64,000 nucleotides of DNA from Zygnema cylindricum (GCA_037447655.1 JBBHKE010001438.1:1-64000), one strand, 5' to 3'; shown: positions 21,485 to 33,839, counted from the first letter of the stretch. The notes: a model not told the origin generated them from the letters alone. Numbers and translations: made by a program.

Positions 21485-21966
21485 CACCGCCAATCGTTGT
21501 AGTTCATTCTATTTTTTTCTTTATTCTATTTAGGGTTATTTTCAGTGCGTTGTCTCTTAAATAGAGTTGTGTACGGTCAACGTCAGACCGTACATAAATG
21601 TACCTTTTTAAGTTAAAAATTACAATAAATTAGTTTTAGTAACCGCAGACGCATGAGAATGTGCGTTTTAAAAAGGAAAAAAAACAGGTCGTAAAAAATC
21701 CCGTTCCCACATATTCGTCCGACAGCCGCGTTTCGACTATGTGAATGTTTGATTTGTGTACGATTTGTCAGATTTTGTAAGAAGACCTATATTAGTGTAA
21801 GCATGTTTGCGACCGACATTTTCTTTTCAAAGATCCAAATTACCATAATCAAACAATTAGAATGTATGATTTTTTCCAAAAAAATCAAATTCTTAAATAG
21901 CGTACACCATTGTAATTATTATTATACGCTAATCAAACTCCCACGCTAATAACGATTGGTGGTGTA
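21483..21966. mobile_element. MITE array unit 2
   Basis: TACACCGCCAATCGTTGTAG opens the unit, and CGCTAATAACGATTGGTGG plus TGTA closes it. The interior is nearly the same as unit 3, so these are close relatives inserted side by side. CTG separates it from unit 3. Confidence 0.75.
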
Positions 21967-21969
21967 CTG

Positions 21970-22510
21970 TACACCGCCAATCGTTATTAGCGTTGTGTAC
22001 ACTAATTCCGTCCCGTTTTTTTTTTTTATTCTCCATTAGTGTAGTTCATTCTATTTTTTTCTTTATTCTATTTAGGGTTATTTTCAATGCGTTGTCTCTT
22101 AAATAGAGTTGTGTACGGTCAGCGTCAGACCGTACATAAATGTACCTTTTTAAGTTAAAAATTACAATAAATTAGTTTTAGTAACCGCAGACGCATGAGA
22201 ATGTGCGTTCTGAAAAGGAAAAAAAACCAGGTCGTAAAAAATTGCGTTCCCACATATTCGTGTGACAGCCGCGTTTCGACTGTGTGAATGTATGATTTGT
22301 GTACGATTTGTCAGATTTTGTACGGAAACCTATACTAGTGTAAGCATGTTTGTGACCGACATTTTTTTTTTCGAAGATCCAAATTACCATAATCAAACAA
22401 TTAGAATGTATGATTTTTTCTAAAATTTTTAAATTCTTAAATAGCGTACACCACTGTAATTATTATTATACGCTAATCAAACTCCCACGCTAATAACGAT
22501 TGGTGGTGTA
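21970..22510. mobile_element. MITE array unit 3
   Basis: Starts TACACCGCCAATCGTTATTA and ends with the inverted copy. It shares with unit 2 the block from GTTCATTCTATTTTTTTC to the end, including GTACGGTCAGCGTCAGACCG. It is flanked by CTG on the left and CAG on the right. Confidence 0.8.
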
Positions 22511-22513
22511 CAG

Positions 22514-23131
22514 TACACCGCGAATCGTAATTAGAGTAAATTACTCTAATTCGGTCGCTCGAAATTTCGACTCTATGACATCAAATAGAGTAAATGATTC
22601 TAATTTTTTCATTATTCTAATTTAGGTAAGTTTAATTAGCGTAAAAAATTGTAATACAGGTAATTTTTAAATAGTGTGGAGTACGGACGACGTTCGACCG
22701 TGCAGAATTGTACTTTTTTAAGTAAAAAGGTACAAATAATGATTTAATAGAATCGCGCTAGCACGTGAAATCGCACTAAACGGAAAATCAATCACATCGA
22801 AAAAATGCCGTTCGCATAACTCTCGTCCGTCGACAGCATCGTCGTCAGTGTGAACATTAAATGACATTCAGAGCGATAAATAATACCAACGTCATAATGA
22901 CGTCAAAAATATACGGACTGACAGATTTTGTACGTCTACGTAATTTAGTGTTCATAATTTCAGCGCGGAAATTTAATGCCGACATAAATCAATATAGAGT
23001 ACTTAAATAAATTAGGGTAAACTTCCTCTGTGAAAAAGTTCTATCACGTAAATTAGAGTTCATTACTCTAATTGTTTTTTTTGTTTTTTTACTCTAATTT
23101 TTTCATTACTCTAATTACGATTCGCGGTGTA
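22514..23131. mobile_element. MITE array unit 4
   Basis: Starts TACACCGCGAATCGTAATTA and ends with the reverse complement TAATTACGATTCGCGGTGTA. The interior differs from units 2-3 and matches the 36.8 kb copy. Left flank CAG, right flank CAGTACAG. Confidence 0.8.
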
Positions 23132-23139
23132 CAGTACAG

Positions 23140-23693
23140 TACACCGTCAATCGCTATTAGAGTATATAACGCCAATTCGGTGCCCTTTTTTCAAAAAAAA
23201 AAACCCGAAATACAATCCATAATTCTATTTTTTCCATTATTCTAATTAGGTTTCTCTTTCAATTAGCGTTAGTAATGAAAGTACACTTCGATGGAAATAG
23301 TGTGGCGTACGGACAGAATATTTTCGTACGAAATGGTACTTTTTGAATTACAAAGGCATAAAAAGACACTTAACATTATTTCACACACATGTGAATGTGC
23401 ACTGGAAGAAAGAGACGCAAACTCGTCGAAAAAATCACGTTCTCATATGTTCGTCCGTCGACCGTGTGAACAGCGCGATGGCGTACGAATTGTCAGATTT
23501 TGTACGAATACACATATTACTGTAGACATTGAAAGGGCGGGTATTTATTATTTAGGACAACCCAAATTACAGTTAGGGATTAATTAGTATATATATTTTT
23601 TTTCAAAAAATAAAAAATCCCGATTAGTGTTAATAACACTAATTGTTTTTTTACGCTATTTATTCCTCTACTCTAATAGCGATTGACGGTGTA
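23140..23693. mobile_element. MITE array unit 5
   Basis: Starts TACACCGTCAATCGCTATTA and ends TAATAGCGATTGACGGTGTA, which are perfectly inverted over 20 bp. The interior differs again, although it keeps the GTACGGAC-type promoter-proximal block of the family. Confidence 0.8.
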
Positions 23694-23699
23694 CTTAAC

Positions 23700-23800
23700 T
23701 TGTGGTAATGTGTACTTAAAATGTACAATCTTTGACAAGCTGACGTAGGTGACTGCGCGCCCAAAATTATGACTGCAATGATCATTTCGCACTAAATATC
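23700..23800. repeat. Terminal fragment of the long inverted-repeat family
   Basis: ATGTACAATCTTTGACAAGC then TGACGTAGGTGACTGCGCGC matches the outer arm of the 44.88-47.39 kb element and the 63.74 kb fragment. Confidence 0.55.
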
Positions 23801-24385
23801 TTTCCTTATTGACTCGCCCTTATTGTGTAGATTTTCTTGTTGACACGTGGTATAACCGCCTCGATACAGCACTACAGCATTTTCTGTACTTGAAGAAGCT
23901 TCCGTGGACTCAACAGGGTTCAAGATGTATACACTGCGTAACCTGTTCTAATTACGACACGTGGCGGGTAGACTGAATCTGTAAGTTATTTCCCTACCAA
24001 GTGGATTGCCACATGCAAGACGGTCAAGCATTGGTCGAAACTTCGCAAGTCTTGTTGCCACGTAGCAATATTTTGTTCTACTCAGTGGACCGAAGCTGTC
24101 ACCGACTGTACGGCGTTCCATGTAACATACCTGCTCGCAGTTAGGTCGTTTGACTTTGAAGGAGGAACTCGTAAAAATCTGTTTTGTAAAAGGAGGCATC
24201 TCTTTCAAATCGCATCGTCCAATGAAAGGCGTTCATTTTGTGACAATTGTAGATGATTTTTTAGTTTTTTCACTTAAAACTATCCTTATCATTTGGCCGA
24301 ACCAATAAGCAAACCGCTACCGCTTATTCGAAATAAATATTAAAAAAAGGGGGGAAAAGACGTTAATTCAGAGAGGCATTAGTAA
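23800..24385. other. Unassigned stretch
   Basis: No convincing gene is present. A minus ORF at 23948-24208 has no recognised domain. Confidence 0.4.
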
Positions 24386-24389
24386 GGGT

Positions 24390-24800
24390 GCGTCTCCATG
24401 TGCCTAAGTAAGGGTTTTTTTCTGTCGTTTTCTTGTAAAACTTAGAGCCGTACCGCGTAAGTTTCAACCGTTCAAAAAAATAGAGAAAATGAGAAGTACA
24501 TTTTGCGTCATCATCAAATTAAAGATGTACTACATATTGTCGTTTTGTGTTCTTCGACCCACGGCCACGCCAAAAAACGTCATCTTCAAACTTTTCTTTA
24601 AAACACAGGGAAGATGTGTTTTAAAAAAAATAATTTTCAAAAAACAAATAGAAACACGTATTCGCACGTGTAATTTTTTTTCAGGAAATTTTAAAAGAAT
24701 TCAAGCGACGACGATAAGTGCACGATCCGCTATGTTTTGTCCGTTTGCGTTCAGGTACGACAAAGCAAAGTACATTGGTTATATTCATCACTGGACGGCT
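24390..24800. mobile_element. Truncated copy of the 61.36 kb Tourist-like element
   Basis: Begins TAAGGGTGCGTCTCCATGTG and stays closely similar to 61360-61790 for about 400 bp (including AGCCGTACCGCGTAAGTTTC). The right terminus is not found. Confidence 0.65.
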
Positions 24801-25279
24801 CCAATTAAAAACTAGACACGTGTACATACACAGATTTTGAAAAGAAAAAAAATTGCAATATTGTGTTGTACTTTATTTGTTGCCCTGGCAGTCTTGCATG
24901 CAGCATTTGCCGGGAACTGGGGATAAAGTACATAATAAATGTACGTTTATGTACCTTTTGTACTGTATTACAGCTAAACATGTACGCTAGTCCAAACCCT
25001 AGTAGGACTTCAGCAGACTTCCGTACACTCACCAGACTTTCCGGTTTGTTTTGAACACCGTACAGGAGGACACCGACTTTCGCTATTGGTCTTGGAGTCA
25101 ATGTTTTTGTTTTTTACACCGCTTAAAAACAATTTCTCTGTGCACCCTTCGGATTCTTGATCCGACGGTAGCGAAATAATGTACGGATCTTCACCTTCCA
25201 TTTTAACGGTCTCTTAACGAAATTTTAAAGGCATGCACGTAAAATTTATGATCAAAGCGGCGAAACAAAAACACTGACA

Positions 25280-25460
25280 CTAATAGCGGTACAACTCGGT
25301 GTACTGTACTGTATTGTACTGTAGTCATATTCCGTACAGTCACCACACCTTTGTACACTCACCAGAACACTCAGCAGACTTTCGTACACTTATTAGATGT
25401 CCGTACTCTCAGCAGACTGTCGTACACTCACTAAACGTCCGTACATTCCTCTGTACTTTG
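25280..25460. repeat. MITE end and degenerate CGTACACTCA tandem repeat
   Basis: CACTAATAGCGG...GGTGTA at 25279-25301, followed by CTG, is a lone terminus of the TACACCG family. From 25330 a loose unit of about 20 bp, CGTACACTCASCAGACTTT, is repeated. Relatives of this unit are seen at 25005-25045. Confidence 0.5.
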
Positions 25461-25509
25461 AATATTCAGGATATTCAAAGTATTTGAAGACTTGTGAATC
25501 TTTACATAT

Positions 25510-25635
25510 ATATTTTTTTCTACTTTCTCTCTTCTTTTTTTTCCTTCTCTCTCTCTCTCTGTTTTTCTTTCTCTCTCTCTTTTTTCCTTCTCTCTCTCTC
25601 TCTCTTTTTTCCTTCTCTTTTTTTTTTTTTTTCGT
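25510..25635. repeat. CT-rich low-complexity tract
   Basis: Alternating CTCTCTCT and TTTTTCC runs. The ORF across it is an artefact of composition. Confidence 0.8.
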
Positions 25636-25679
25636 GAAAAGTTTCTTCGTCTTGTTTTTGCCGCCTTCTTATATTTTTT

Positions 25680-26195
25680 AAGAATTTGTCTGTTTTTGGG
25701 ATAGGAAAAAATAATGAAATAAAAATTAAAAGTGTAGGCGTGATTTCTTAATTATCCTTAAATAGTGTGGAATGTTTTTATTAATTTGTATATAATTTTT
25801 ATTAAAAGAAAACTTGCGAAAGAAAAGTTAAAAGTATTACAATGTAAAGTATATGTAAATAAATATATATATAAAAAAAAATATTGAGAGTATATGTATT
25901 GTTTTATCAACTTATATTATGATATTGTTTTATTTCTGTTATTATGCAACTTTTTTGTTTTAGGTGTAATTATATTGTTATATTGTTTCCTGTAGTGCGA
26001 TATTTCATATTTTTCTATTCTCTTATATGCTTTTATATTTTATGTTTTATATTTTATATTTCTATGTTACTCATTAATCTGTATGCATTTTATTTCACAA
26101 GCCTCTTTTTTTTTCTTTTTTATTTGCTTAAGTAGTATCTTTCAATAATATTTAAAAAAAAACATTTTTTAAATAATATATATTTCTTAAAGACA
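25680..26195. other. AT-rich upstream region of the PLD gene
   Basis: Very AT-rich DNA with no recognisable element or ORF of note. It may contain the promoter, but no site can be singled out. Confidence 0.4.
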
Positions 26196-26204
26196 ATACT
26201 GGCT

Positions 26205-26466
26205 GATATTGTTAAAAGGACAATACTAAATTCTGTACCTTTTCGAATTGGTGACGGTACGGATAGTTCTCAGAAATGTATATCTAAAAAATAATGTTGA
26301 TATTGTTAAAAAGACAAAATCAATTTTCATACTTTTTAAATTGATGGCGGTACAAGTTATGCGATACCAAATTCTCTCAAATATAATGTTGATATTGTTA
26401 AAACGACAACACTAATTTTTGTAATTTTTAAATTGATGGAGGTACAGACAATGGGAGACCAAATTC
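26205..26466 (+). repeat. Three-unit repeat overlapping the PLD start
   Basis: A unit of about 90 bp with TGATATTGTTAAAA, then GACAA, AATTG and GGTACA..., ending GACCAAATTCTC, occurs three times (about 26205-26285, 26290-26375 and 26386-26466) with decay in the first. The third unit contains both possible ATG codons of the PLD gene (26436, 26451) and its first five codons. Confidence 0.65.
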
Positions 26467-29400
26467 TCGGAACTCCTCGCCTTCTTTACGGAGCTCTCTA
26501 TGTTTCCATTTTTGAAGGCAAACATTGTGTCAGTGAAGCTCCAATTTCCGGAGGTGTTAAGGGAGTTTTCAAAGGGGTAAGTGTAAAGTTTTCCCGAAAG
26601 CGGCGTTTTTATGACGTTTTTATGACGTTTCTATGACGATTTTCTGATGTTTTAAAAACGTTTTTATGACGTTTTTATTTGTTTATCTGTTCATTCGTTT
26701 GTTTGTTTCTTTGTTATTTTTTATTCGTTTGTTTATTTTGTTGTTCCTCTTGTTTTTGTTCATTTGTTAATTTGTTTTTTCATTTATTCGTTTATTCGTT
26801 CTTTTGTTTATTTGTTTGTTTGTTTTTTTTGTTCCTCTTGTTTTCCTCGAAAGGTGCTCGAAGGGGTGGAGAGAGTGGTGGGATATAACAAACATCACTC
26901 GGATTGTTATGTTTCGATCAATCTCCATACGGCTCGAGTGGGAAGAACCTCCGTAGTAAGAGGAACCGTTCATCCAAAATGGGACGAATCCTTCATCATT
27001 TATTGTGCTCACAAAACCACCTCGGTTGATTTGATTCTCAAGGACGACGAAACCGTGGGAGCCCAGACTCTCGGAAAGGTTCAAATTCCTGTCGAGCAAG
27101 TACTCTCGGGAGAGCCGGTCGAAGGATGGTATGATGTCAAAAACGACGAGGGTGAGGTGATTCCTTCGAAGGCATCGATATGGTTTAAATTGCAGTTTTA
27201 TGAAGCGGATATGGATCCGGCTTTCGGACGAGGAGTGGGAGACGGGTCTCGACACTCGCAAGATATCAATCAAGTGTATTTTTCGGCAAAACGAGGCTGT
27301 CGAGTTCACTTGTTTCAAGATGCCCATGTTCAGGACGGCGCTCTTCCTGAAATCGAACTCGACGGCGGTAGGATTTACGAGCCTCATCGATGTTGGGAAG
27401 AGATTTACTTCGCGGTTCAAAGAGCAAAACATTTCATTTACATCGTCGGTTGGTCCATATATGACAAAATTACTCTCGTGAGGGACCCGAATCGAGATAC
27501 GGGAGTTGAGGACGTGACACTCGGGGAGTTGCTAAAGAAGAAGGCGGAGGAGGGAGTGGCGGTAAGACTCATGGTTTGGGATGATAAGACGAGTTTAAAC
27601 AGCAGTTTTCTGAAGGACGGAATAATGGCGACTCACGACGAAGATACGGAAAAATTCTTTGAAGGCTCGAAGGTCGAATGTTTCCTTTGTCCGAGGATTC
27701 CCGACGAGAGTCTTTCTTGGTTTGAAGGAGTCCAGGTTTGTTACACTTCCCGTCCTCTTAAGAGAGTTAAGAACTCTAATTCAATGCCGGTTTCTTTTGT
27801 TTGTAATCCTGTGGAAATAACTGTTGTCGGTTTCCAGTTACAGTTACAGGCGTTTAGGAGGTGCAGACAAAAAAATGTTTTTTTGGAGGACGACGTTAAT
27901 GTCTTTATGATGGAAGATGTTAACGATTGTGTTTTACTTTTCTGAACTTCTTATCTTATTGTATGTATGTGTCCAGATCGGAGGGATGTTCACACACCAT
28001 CAAAAAACTGTGATTTTGGATTCTGGGATTTCTGACGACTCTGAGGGACGTCGAATAATGGCCTTCGTGGGAGGAATCGATCTCTGCAACGGCCGATATG
28101 ACAATCAAGGACACCATCTTTTTCAAACTTTAAATAGTTATCACTCCACTGATTTCCTCCAGAGCAGTATCGAGGGATCAGATATCAAGAAAGGAGGACC
28201 TCGGGAGCCGTGGCACGATATCCATTCTAGAATCGAAGGACCGGCTGCGTGGGATGTTTTGGACAATTTCGAGTTGAGGTGGAAAAAACAGGCAGGGAAG
28301 GAGAGGGAGTTTGATTTGGTGAATCTGTCCGATATCGTGGATATAGGACCGGCTGAACCTGTCGTGGATGAGAATGATCCGGAAGCTTGGACGGTCCAGA
28401 TTCTTCGTTCAATAGACACCGGGTCAATCTTCGGTTTTCCGGAAGGTCTGAAAGAGAAATTTGAAAAAGGGTTGGTGAGTGGGAAAGGAAATACAGTGGA
28501 CAGAAGTGCTCAGGACGGGTACATTCAGGCTATTCGTCGGGCGAAAAATTTCATATACATCGAGAATCAATATTTTCTGGGGGGTTGCCACATGTGGGAG
28601 GATAATCAAGACGTCGGTTGTTTCCAGCTCATTCCTGTAGAAATCGCATTGAAAATCTGCAAAAAAATCGAAGCTGGAGAGAGATTTGTGGCGTATATCG
28701 CGATTCCTTTGTATCCGGACGGAATTGTCAATGCCGGCTCGACTCAAGAAATTTTGCATTGGGAGACGAGAACTAAGGCAATGATGTATGGTTTAATTGC
28801 CGAAGCGTTGAAAAAACATGGGAGAGGTCACGAGCATCCGAAGGATTATCTCAGTTTCTTCTGTCTCGGACAAAGGGAAGTTGAGAGACCCGGAGAGTAT
28901 ACTCCAAGTGAAAGACCAGACGAGGATTCTCAATTTGCGAGAGCTCAATTGAATCGACGATTTATGATTTATATCCACGCGAAACTGATGATAGGTATGT
29001 GAAACTACCCCATAATCTATCCCTCTCCCTCTCCTTTTAGCTGTTCTTTTATCATTTTTTCTGTGCTTGATTTTGTCATTTTGTGTGTTTTGTTTCATCG
29101 TTCTTCGTGTGTTTTATTTCATCGTTTTTTGTGTGTCTAATTTCACGGTTTTGGAGCGTTTTTTTTGTATGCTTTATGTTTTCATTTCCAGTGGACGACG
29201 AATTCGTGATTATCGGTTCCGCAAATATAAACCAAAGATCGATGGACGGTTCTCGAGACACGGAAATATGTATGGCAGCTTACCAACCCAACCATACCGG
29301 TGCGACAAGCCGTCACGGAAGACCGAGAGGTGAAATCCATGGCTTCCGGATGTCTCTTTGGGCGGAACATACCGGTACTCTCGATCGAGTCTTTTTGGAA

Positions 29401-29631
29401 CCGGAGTCGCTGAAATGTGTACGAACTCTTAATAAAATTGGGGATCATAACTGGGAAATCTATTCGGGAGACGAAATCGTGGACCTTCCGGGACATCTGA
29501 TGTCATATCCTATTGTGGTCGAAGAAGACGGAAGTGTTGGGCCAATACCAGGGAAGGAGAATTTCCCGGACACTGATTCGCCGATTTTAGGAAAGATCTC
29601 GGGAACTCTTCCAGATATTCTGACGACATAA
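26436..29631 (+). CDS. PLD: Phospholipase D, plant alpha type (C2-PLD), four exons
   Basis: Hydrolyses phosphatidylcholine and related lipids to phosphatidic acid plus a head group, at membranes. Exons: 26436-26576, 26854-27735, 27977-28994, 29192-29631; all introns are GT-AG. The spliced product is about 826 residues (821 if ATG 26451 is used), near the plant PLD-alpha length of about 810. A C2 domain fills roughly residues 15-165 (ARVGRTSVV, FIIYCAHKT, PVEQVL). The two catalytic HKD motifs are intact: HQKTVILD at about 349-356 and HAKLMIVD at about 675-682, the latter split by intron 3 and followed by GSANINQRSMDGSRDTE. The C-terminus FPDTDSPILGK...LPDILTT is typical of the alpha class. Nothing suggests a pseudogene. 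The start lies in a tandem repeat, so which ATG is used is uncertain. Confidence 0.93.
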
Positions 29632-29639
29632 AAGAAAGT

Positions 29640-30225
29640 TTTGGAGGTATGTGCTTGATATGTGTTTGAGAGATAGATAATCCGTATTATGTTTTTGGTG
29701 GAGAGTGTGAGAGAGAGAGAGAGAGTGGAGAGAGAGTGTGAGTTGCATAGGATCGTACTATTCACTATGGTTGATTTCGTGGACATTGTTTTATGTAATG
29801 AGCCTGTCCATTGTATTTTGGGGTGGATAAGGTAAAGTTACTGAAAAGGAAAACAATAATTAAAATTTTCCAACTTTTTTTGGGTTGACGATTGTAATAT
29901 AATCGTAAAGTAAATTATTCGCTCTTAAAGTTCATCGTGAATCGTTATTAGAGTAAAAAAGCTACTATTGTGTGGTTTGTACTAGTGTAAGTAAATTGCA
30001 GTTTAGATATAAATGAAGTGGCTCTCTTTGAACTGTTTAAAGATTTAGAAGAAAACAAAAGAAAAAAATAGTAAGTACTATTAAGGCAACTTACCGCCAG
30101 AGGGAAAAAATAAAAAAACCGACATTAAGTTACATTGTCGCTTAAACAATTAACGGTGTTGTTCAAAAAGTATTCCTGGTTGAAGACCGACAGCTGACAT
30201 ATATACAATACTCCCGCCGTTTTCT
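29640..30225. other. 3' flank of the PLD gene
   Basis: Contains a GAGAGAGA run near 29700-29735, and at about 29932 a lone CATCGTGAATCGTTATTAGA that resembles a TACACCG-family MITE terminus. No polyadenylation site can be assigned with confidence. Confidence 0.4.
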
Positions 30226-30227
30226 GT

Positions 30228-31150
30228 TGTGGCTTCCCTCAATTTTTTTTCTCCCTCTCTCCCTCCCTCTCCCTCTTCCTCTCTCCATTTTTCTTTCTCC
30301 CCCCTCCCTCACCTCTCCCTCTCTAACTTTTTTTTTTTAACTTATAGGCTGTCTCAATTTGATAATGACCCGGTAATTATTGTTGGCCATTTCATTTTCA
30401 CAGGACATCTTACCAAACAATATTTTATTGATCAAGCAGTTGTATTTGTTTTCAAAAATTCGACGTGTTTTTTTGAAAATGTGATGTTTTTACCCGAAAG
30501 TTGACGTCGTTTCGAAAATGTGACATATTTATTTTCAAAAATGTGAAAGAAAGGAGCATCATGGATTATTTATTTTATCTTGAGGATTCACTGTCCGTCC
30601 TTTATCCATTTGTATAGGCTATATCCATGTGTTTATGGTGTATTCTTTATTTTATGTATCTTTCTTCAGTGTTCCATATTTAAGTTCCATTCCTTAATCC
30701 ATTCCATGTTCTTCCTTGGTGAGATCTGATTGGATGTTAATTTATTTTATTCATTTCCAGTCTTCCCCCCCTCCCCCCCCCCACTCCCCTCCCCCCCCCC
30801 CCTCCACTCCCCCTCCCCCTCCCCTCCCCCTCAGCTCAAATCCCCCTCCCCTCATCGGTCATCGGGTCAGTTCGTAAAATCGTTGTTCGTTGATGCGTTG
30901 ACGTCGATCAAAATCATCGTCGGATCGTTTCGCGTCTTCACATCCGCATCATCATCTTTATCTTTTATCTTTTTTTCATCTTTTGCATTTCCACCTCCTC
31001 CCCTCCCCTCCTCTTCCTCCATTCCTCCTCCATCCCTCCTTCCATGTCTCCCTCTATCATTTATTTTGATTGTCCATTCCATTCCAAATAATAGAGTTTC
31101 CAGGCAAGTGATTTTATTTTGTTTCATTTGTCCATTCCCATTGATTTTGT
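30228..31150. repeat. Pyrimidine-rich low-complexity region
   Basis: CT tracts at 30236-30335 and C-rich runs such as CCCCCCCCCC at 30765-30850, with further CCT runs at 30990-31060. ORFs here are proline/serine artefacts. Confidence 0.75.
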
Positions 31151-31560
31151 CTACCAGTATTCCATTTCATACTTTTCATTTCATCTAATTCCGCTTCGAA
31201 TGTGAGATGTCGATTGTTATCTTAAAAAATTCTTAGAAAGTACGGAATATTTATGGAAATGTTTGGAATCATACGGAAAGTGACCATAAAAACCTTAAAA
31301 GTACCGGAAATCTAAGGCAGAATATACGAGAAAGTACCCTAAAAACGTTATAATAATCTTAAACAACCCTAAAAAGTACGGAAATATTTGAACTGTGTAT
31401 GGAAAATGTATGGTAGAAAGTAGGACACGTATCCTATTAACATTTGAAAATCGTTCGATGGGCATTGAACTTAGTATTCCTTAGTATATTCCGTGCGTAG
31501 TATGCGCACAGGACATCTATGTTGTTTACCAAATTCCGTACTGTTGTACTATTACGTACT
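31151..31560. other. Unassigned stretch
   Basis: Loose repeats of TACGGAAA and CCTAAAAA are visible between 31230 and 31390, with nothing else of note. Confidence 0.35.
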
Positions 31561-31564
31561 TTTT

Positions 31565-31960
31565 TTAGATTTTTTTGAAAAACAACATTTCAAAAGCCTC
31601 AATCTGAATCTCCAAGTGTCCAGGAGAGAGCAGTGACAGTTCAATTACATTTGGGTCCTCATCCGCGAATCCATCTTTCCATCCGGCTCTGTGATGGATT
31701 ACCCAGTACCCACCGCACTCCCCATTGTCCATTACATAATGTGTAGAATTGCGACACCTGGATGATGTAGACTCAGACAACCCCAAGCGTCTTCACACAT
31801 GTTAAAGGGCCATATGCCTTTTGCCAAAGTGGACGCAAGCCCACCAAAATCCAACCAAAGATCTCTGTCGGAAAGTATCCCATGTTGCTCTTTTTGTCTT
31901 CCATGGTTTCCCGCACTCTTCGAGTTTTCGTTTCGAAAAAGATGACAAAAAGCAGGCATT
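31565..31960 (-). pseudogene. Unknown repeat-derived ORF fragments
   Basis: Minus-strand ORFs 31732-31959 and 31565-31786 include DFGGLASTLAKGIWPFNMCE. Diverged versions are found on the minus strand near 35900 (NFGGFAATLAEGTWPM) and 40400 (AAFGGFTLAQRKWLKGVCPW). The protein is not recognised. Three decayed copies suggest a transposon-borne or repeat-carried sequence. Confidence 0.3.
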
Positions 31961-32069
31961 AAAAATGACAGAGCGTCTGCGAAAGAAAGGGATTTTCAGT
32001 GGTACAATGACATATTACGCGCATTTCGTAAAACTATGTAGTACAAAAGAGCAAATTTCAGATTAAAAT

Positions 32070-33835
32070 GGGTCAGCTTGTAAAGTCTTTGACAGTTTTC
32101 AATATATGATCTTTAAATTAAGTAGTACCACTCAAATCAGGACAAATAGCTTTAAAAACTTTGTCCCGTGACACCAAAATGTTGTCCGAACAATAACAGA
32201 GACCTCCTGATGGAACCACGACGTAACACAACTTCTGATCGAGTTTTTTTTTTTGCTCTCGTATAAATTATGTTATTACCACTTCCATAATATTTGTCTT
32301 TATACTTATTTCGGTTTAGGATCGTCTTTGTCATTTAGACCGAGAAATACAATTATTAACTCGAAAACAGTCCTCAATACTAAATAATTTCTTAGCACTA
32401 ACAGCAATTCACGGTGCATCGACAGAAAGAGAGAAAGGTGGAGTTAGCCTTCATTTCTCGTCTTTATTGGAAGGAAAATTTGAAATGTTACAAGTTCTTG
32501 AATGTACTTGAAGAAGTCTTTGCAGTTTTAGTTTGTTCCCTATGCCTTCTCTACCTTTGACCCTTACCCTGTTTGTTTTCCCATCGCTGGTTTTACAATA
32601 AAGTTTCCTTTCCTTTGTCACAATATTTGGAAGTAATCTAAGAGTGAAACGCAATTGTAATGAAGAGCCCTTTGTTATAGTTGTAAGTTACAAATTCGGC
32701 CAATAAAATCTTGTGTTACGCTATCATTATTACAATACAAAAGCTGTAGCGAAAAGCACTTTGTTACAAGGTGTTTTACTGTGACTTCTGGGTTACTATT
32801 ATATTCTAACCTTTAATCATGTCTTTTTTCTTCTTGTAAAAGGTCAAAATCTTGTGAAATGTTTTCACATCGTATCGTGAAAAATGTAATCATTTCTTAT
32901 ATTGTAAAATGTAATTACCTCGTCTGATAAAATGTTTTTCTTCAAGTAAAAGTAATAATTACAAGGGATAAACACCCATATTCCCTTAAGAAGTTAGTAC
33001 AACGAAATGGGGGAAAAGATAAGAACACAAAGAGACACACCACAAGTTTTTATTCCCATATACCTCCCTCTTTTCCTCTTTGTTCTTCACTTCATCTCTT
33101 TTCCAAATACCATAATTTTCCACCCTCCATGATATATGTTTTCCCTTTCTTCCACCGCATTGTCTTCCATATGCTTCCTCTTGATTGACAAACCATGTTA
33201 GGCAACACATCTAAACCCTTCTTCCCTCACTTACCTCTTCCAGCCAAATCTTGCAATAACTCGACCCGTTTAGAATGTCCTTTTTGTGAAAATTGACACA
33301 TTATTTTGTGGTTGGGGCTAGTTACGTTTTTCAAACAAAACGTTTGTGCCTTTTTATGACCTTTGGTAATCTTTCCTCAAGTACCTTTCTTTTTATATTT
33401 GATTGCACTTTTACAGATGAAGAATCACTAGGCTTTTGTCCATGATTTTGAGGTAGTGGTAGCTTAAGATTTGAGATTCCCTCGTTCCCCACTATGCAAT
33501 TGAATCTTTTTACTTGTGCACACTTTCGTACAAGACACCTTTCACCTCCCTCTTCACCTCCCTTTATTCCACCTTTCTCCCAATCCTACGGACGTCGCTA
33601 TTTGTTACCTCCTTCTCATGTTCTCTCTTTGAATTCTTGCCATCCTAGCTTGTAGGGCTAGTGAGACTAAGGCCCTCATTAGCTTTTTCTTTCCACGTGA
33701 TTGGAAGGCCTTTCCTACTAAACTCGAAGGATCGTGATTGTAGTGCTTCCTTTCCGTATTTTCCAACTAAGCCTTAAGAATCGAGAGGACTTGTTACTAC
33801 ATTACTTTTGTAAAATACGCTAAGGAAAAAAAGCA
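32070..33835. other. Long stretch without a recognised gene
   Basis: A CTAACAGCAATTCACGGTG motif at about 32399 resembles a decayed MITE terminus. ORFs are short and unconvincing. Confidence 0.4.
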
Positions 33836-33839
33836 ATAT

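Noticed and set aside
21355-23693. CRISPR-like repeat-spacer array
   Set aside because: The repeated units are inverted-repeat ends of elements of 0.13-0.6 kb in a eukaryotic genome, not short direct repeats with uniform spacers.
25397-25681. Leu/Phe/Ser-rich ORF
   Set aside because: It is a CT microsatellite translated in one of several open frames.
26767-27432. 221-codon ORF on the minus strand
   Set aside because: It is antisense to PLD exon 2, which has clear family homology.
30730-31188. 152-codon proline/serine-rich ORF
   Set aside because: Low-complexity C and CT runs. All frames are open and no splice or start context supports a gene.
29932-32425. One 2.5 kb element bounded by two TACACCG-like termini
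   Set aside because: Both termini are badly decayed and nothing between them supports a single element.
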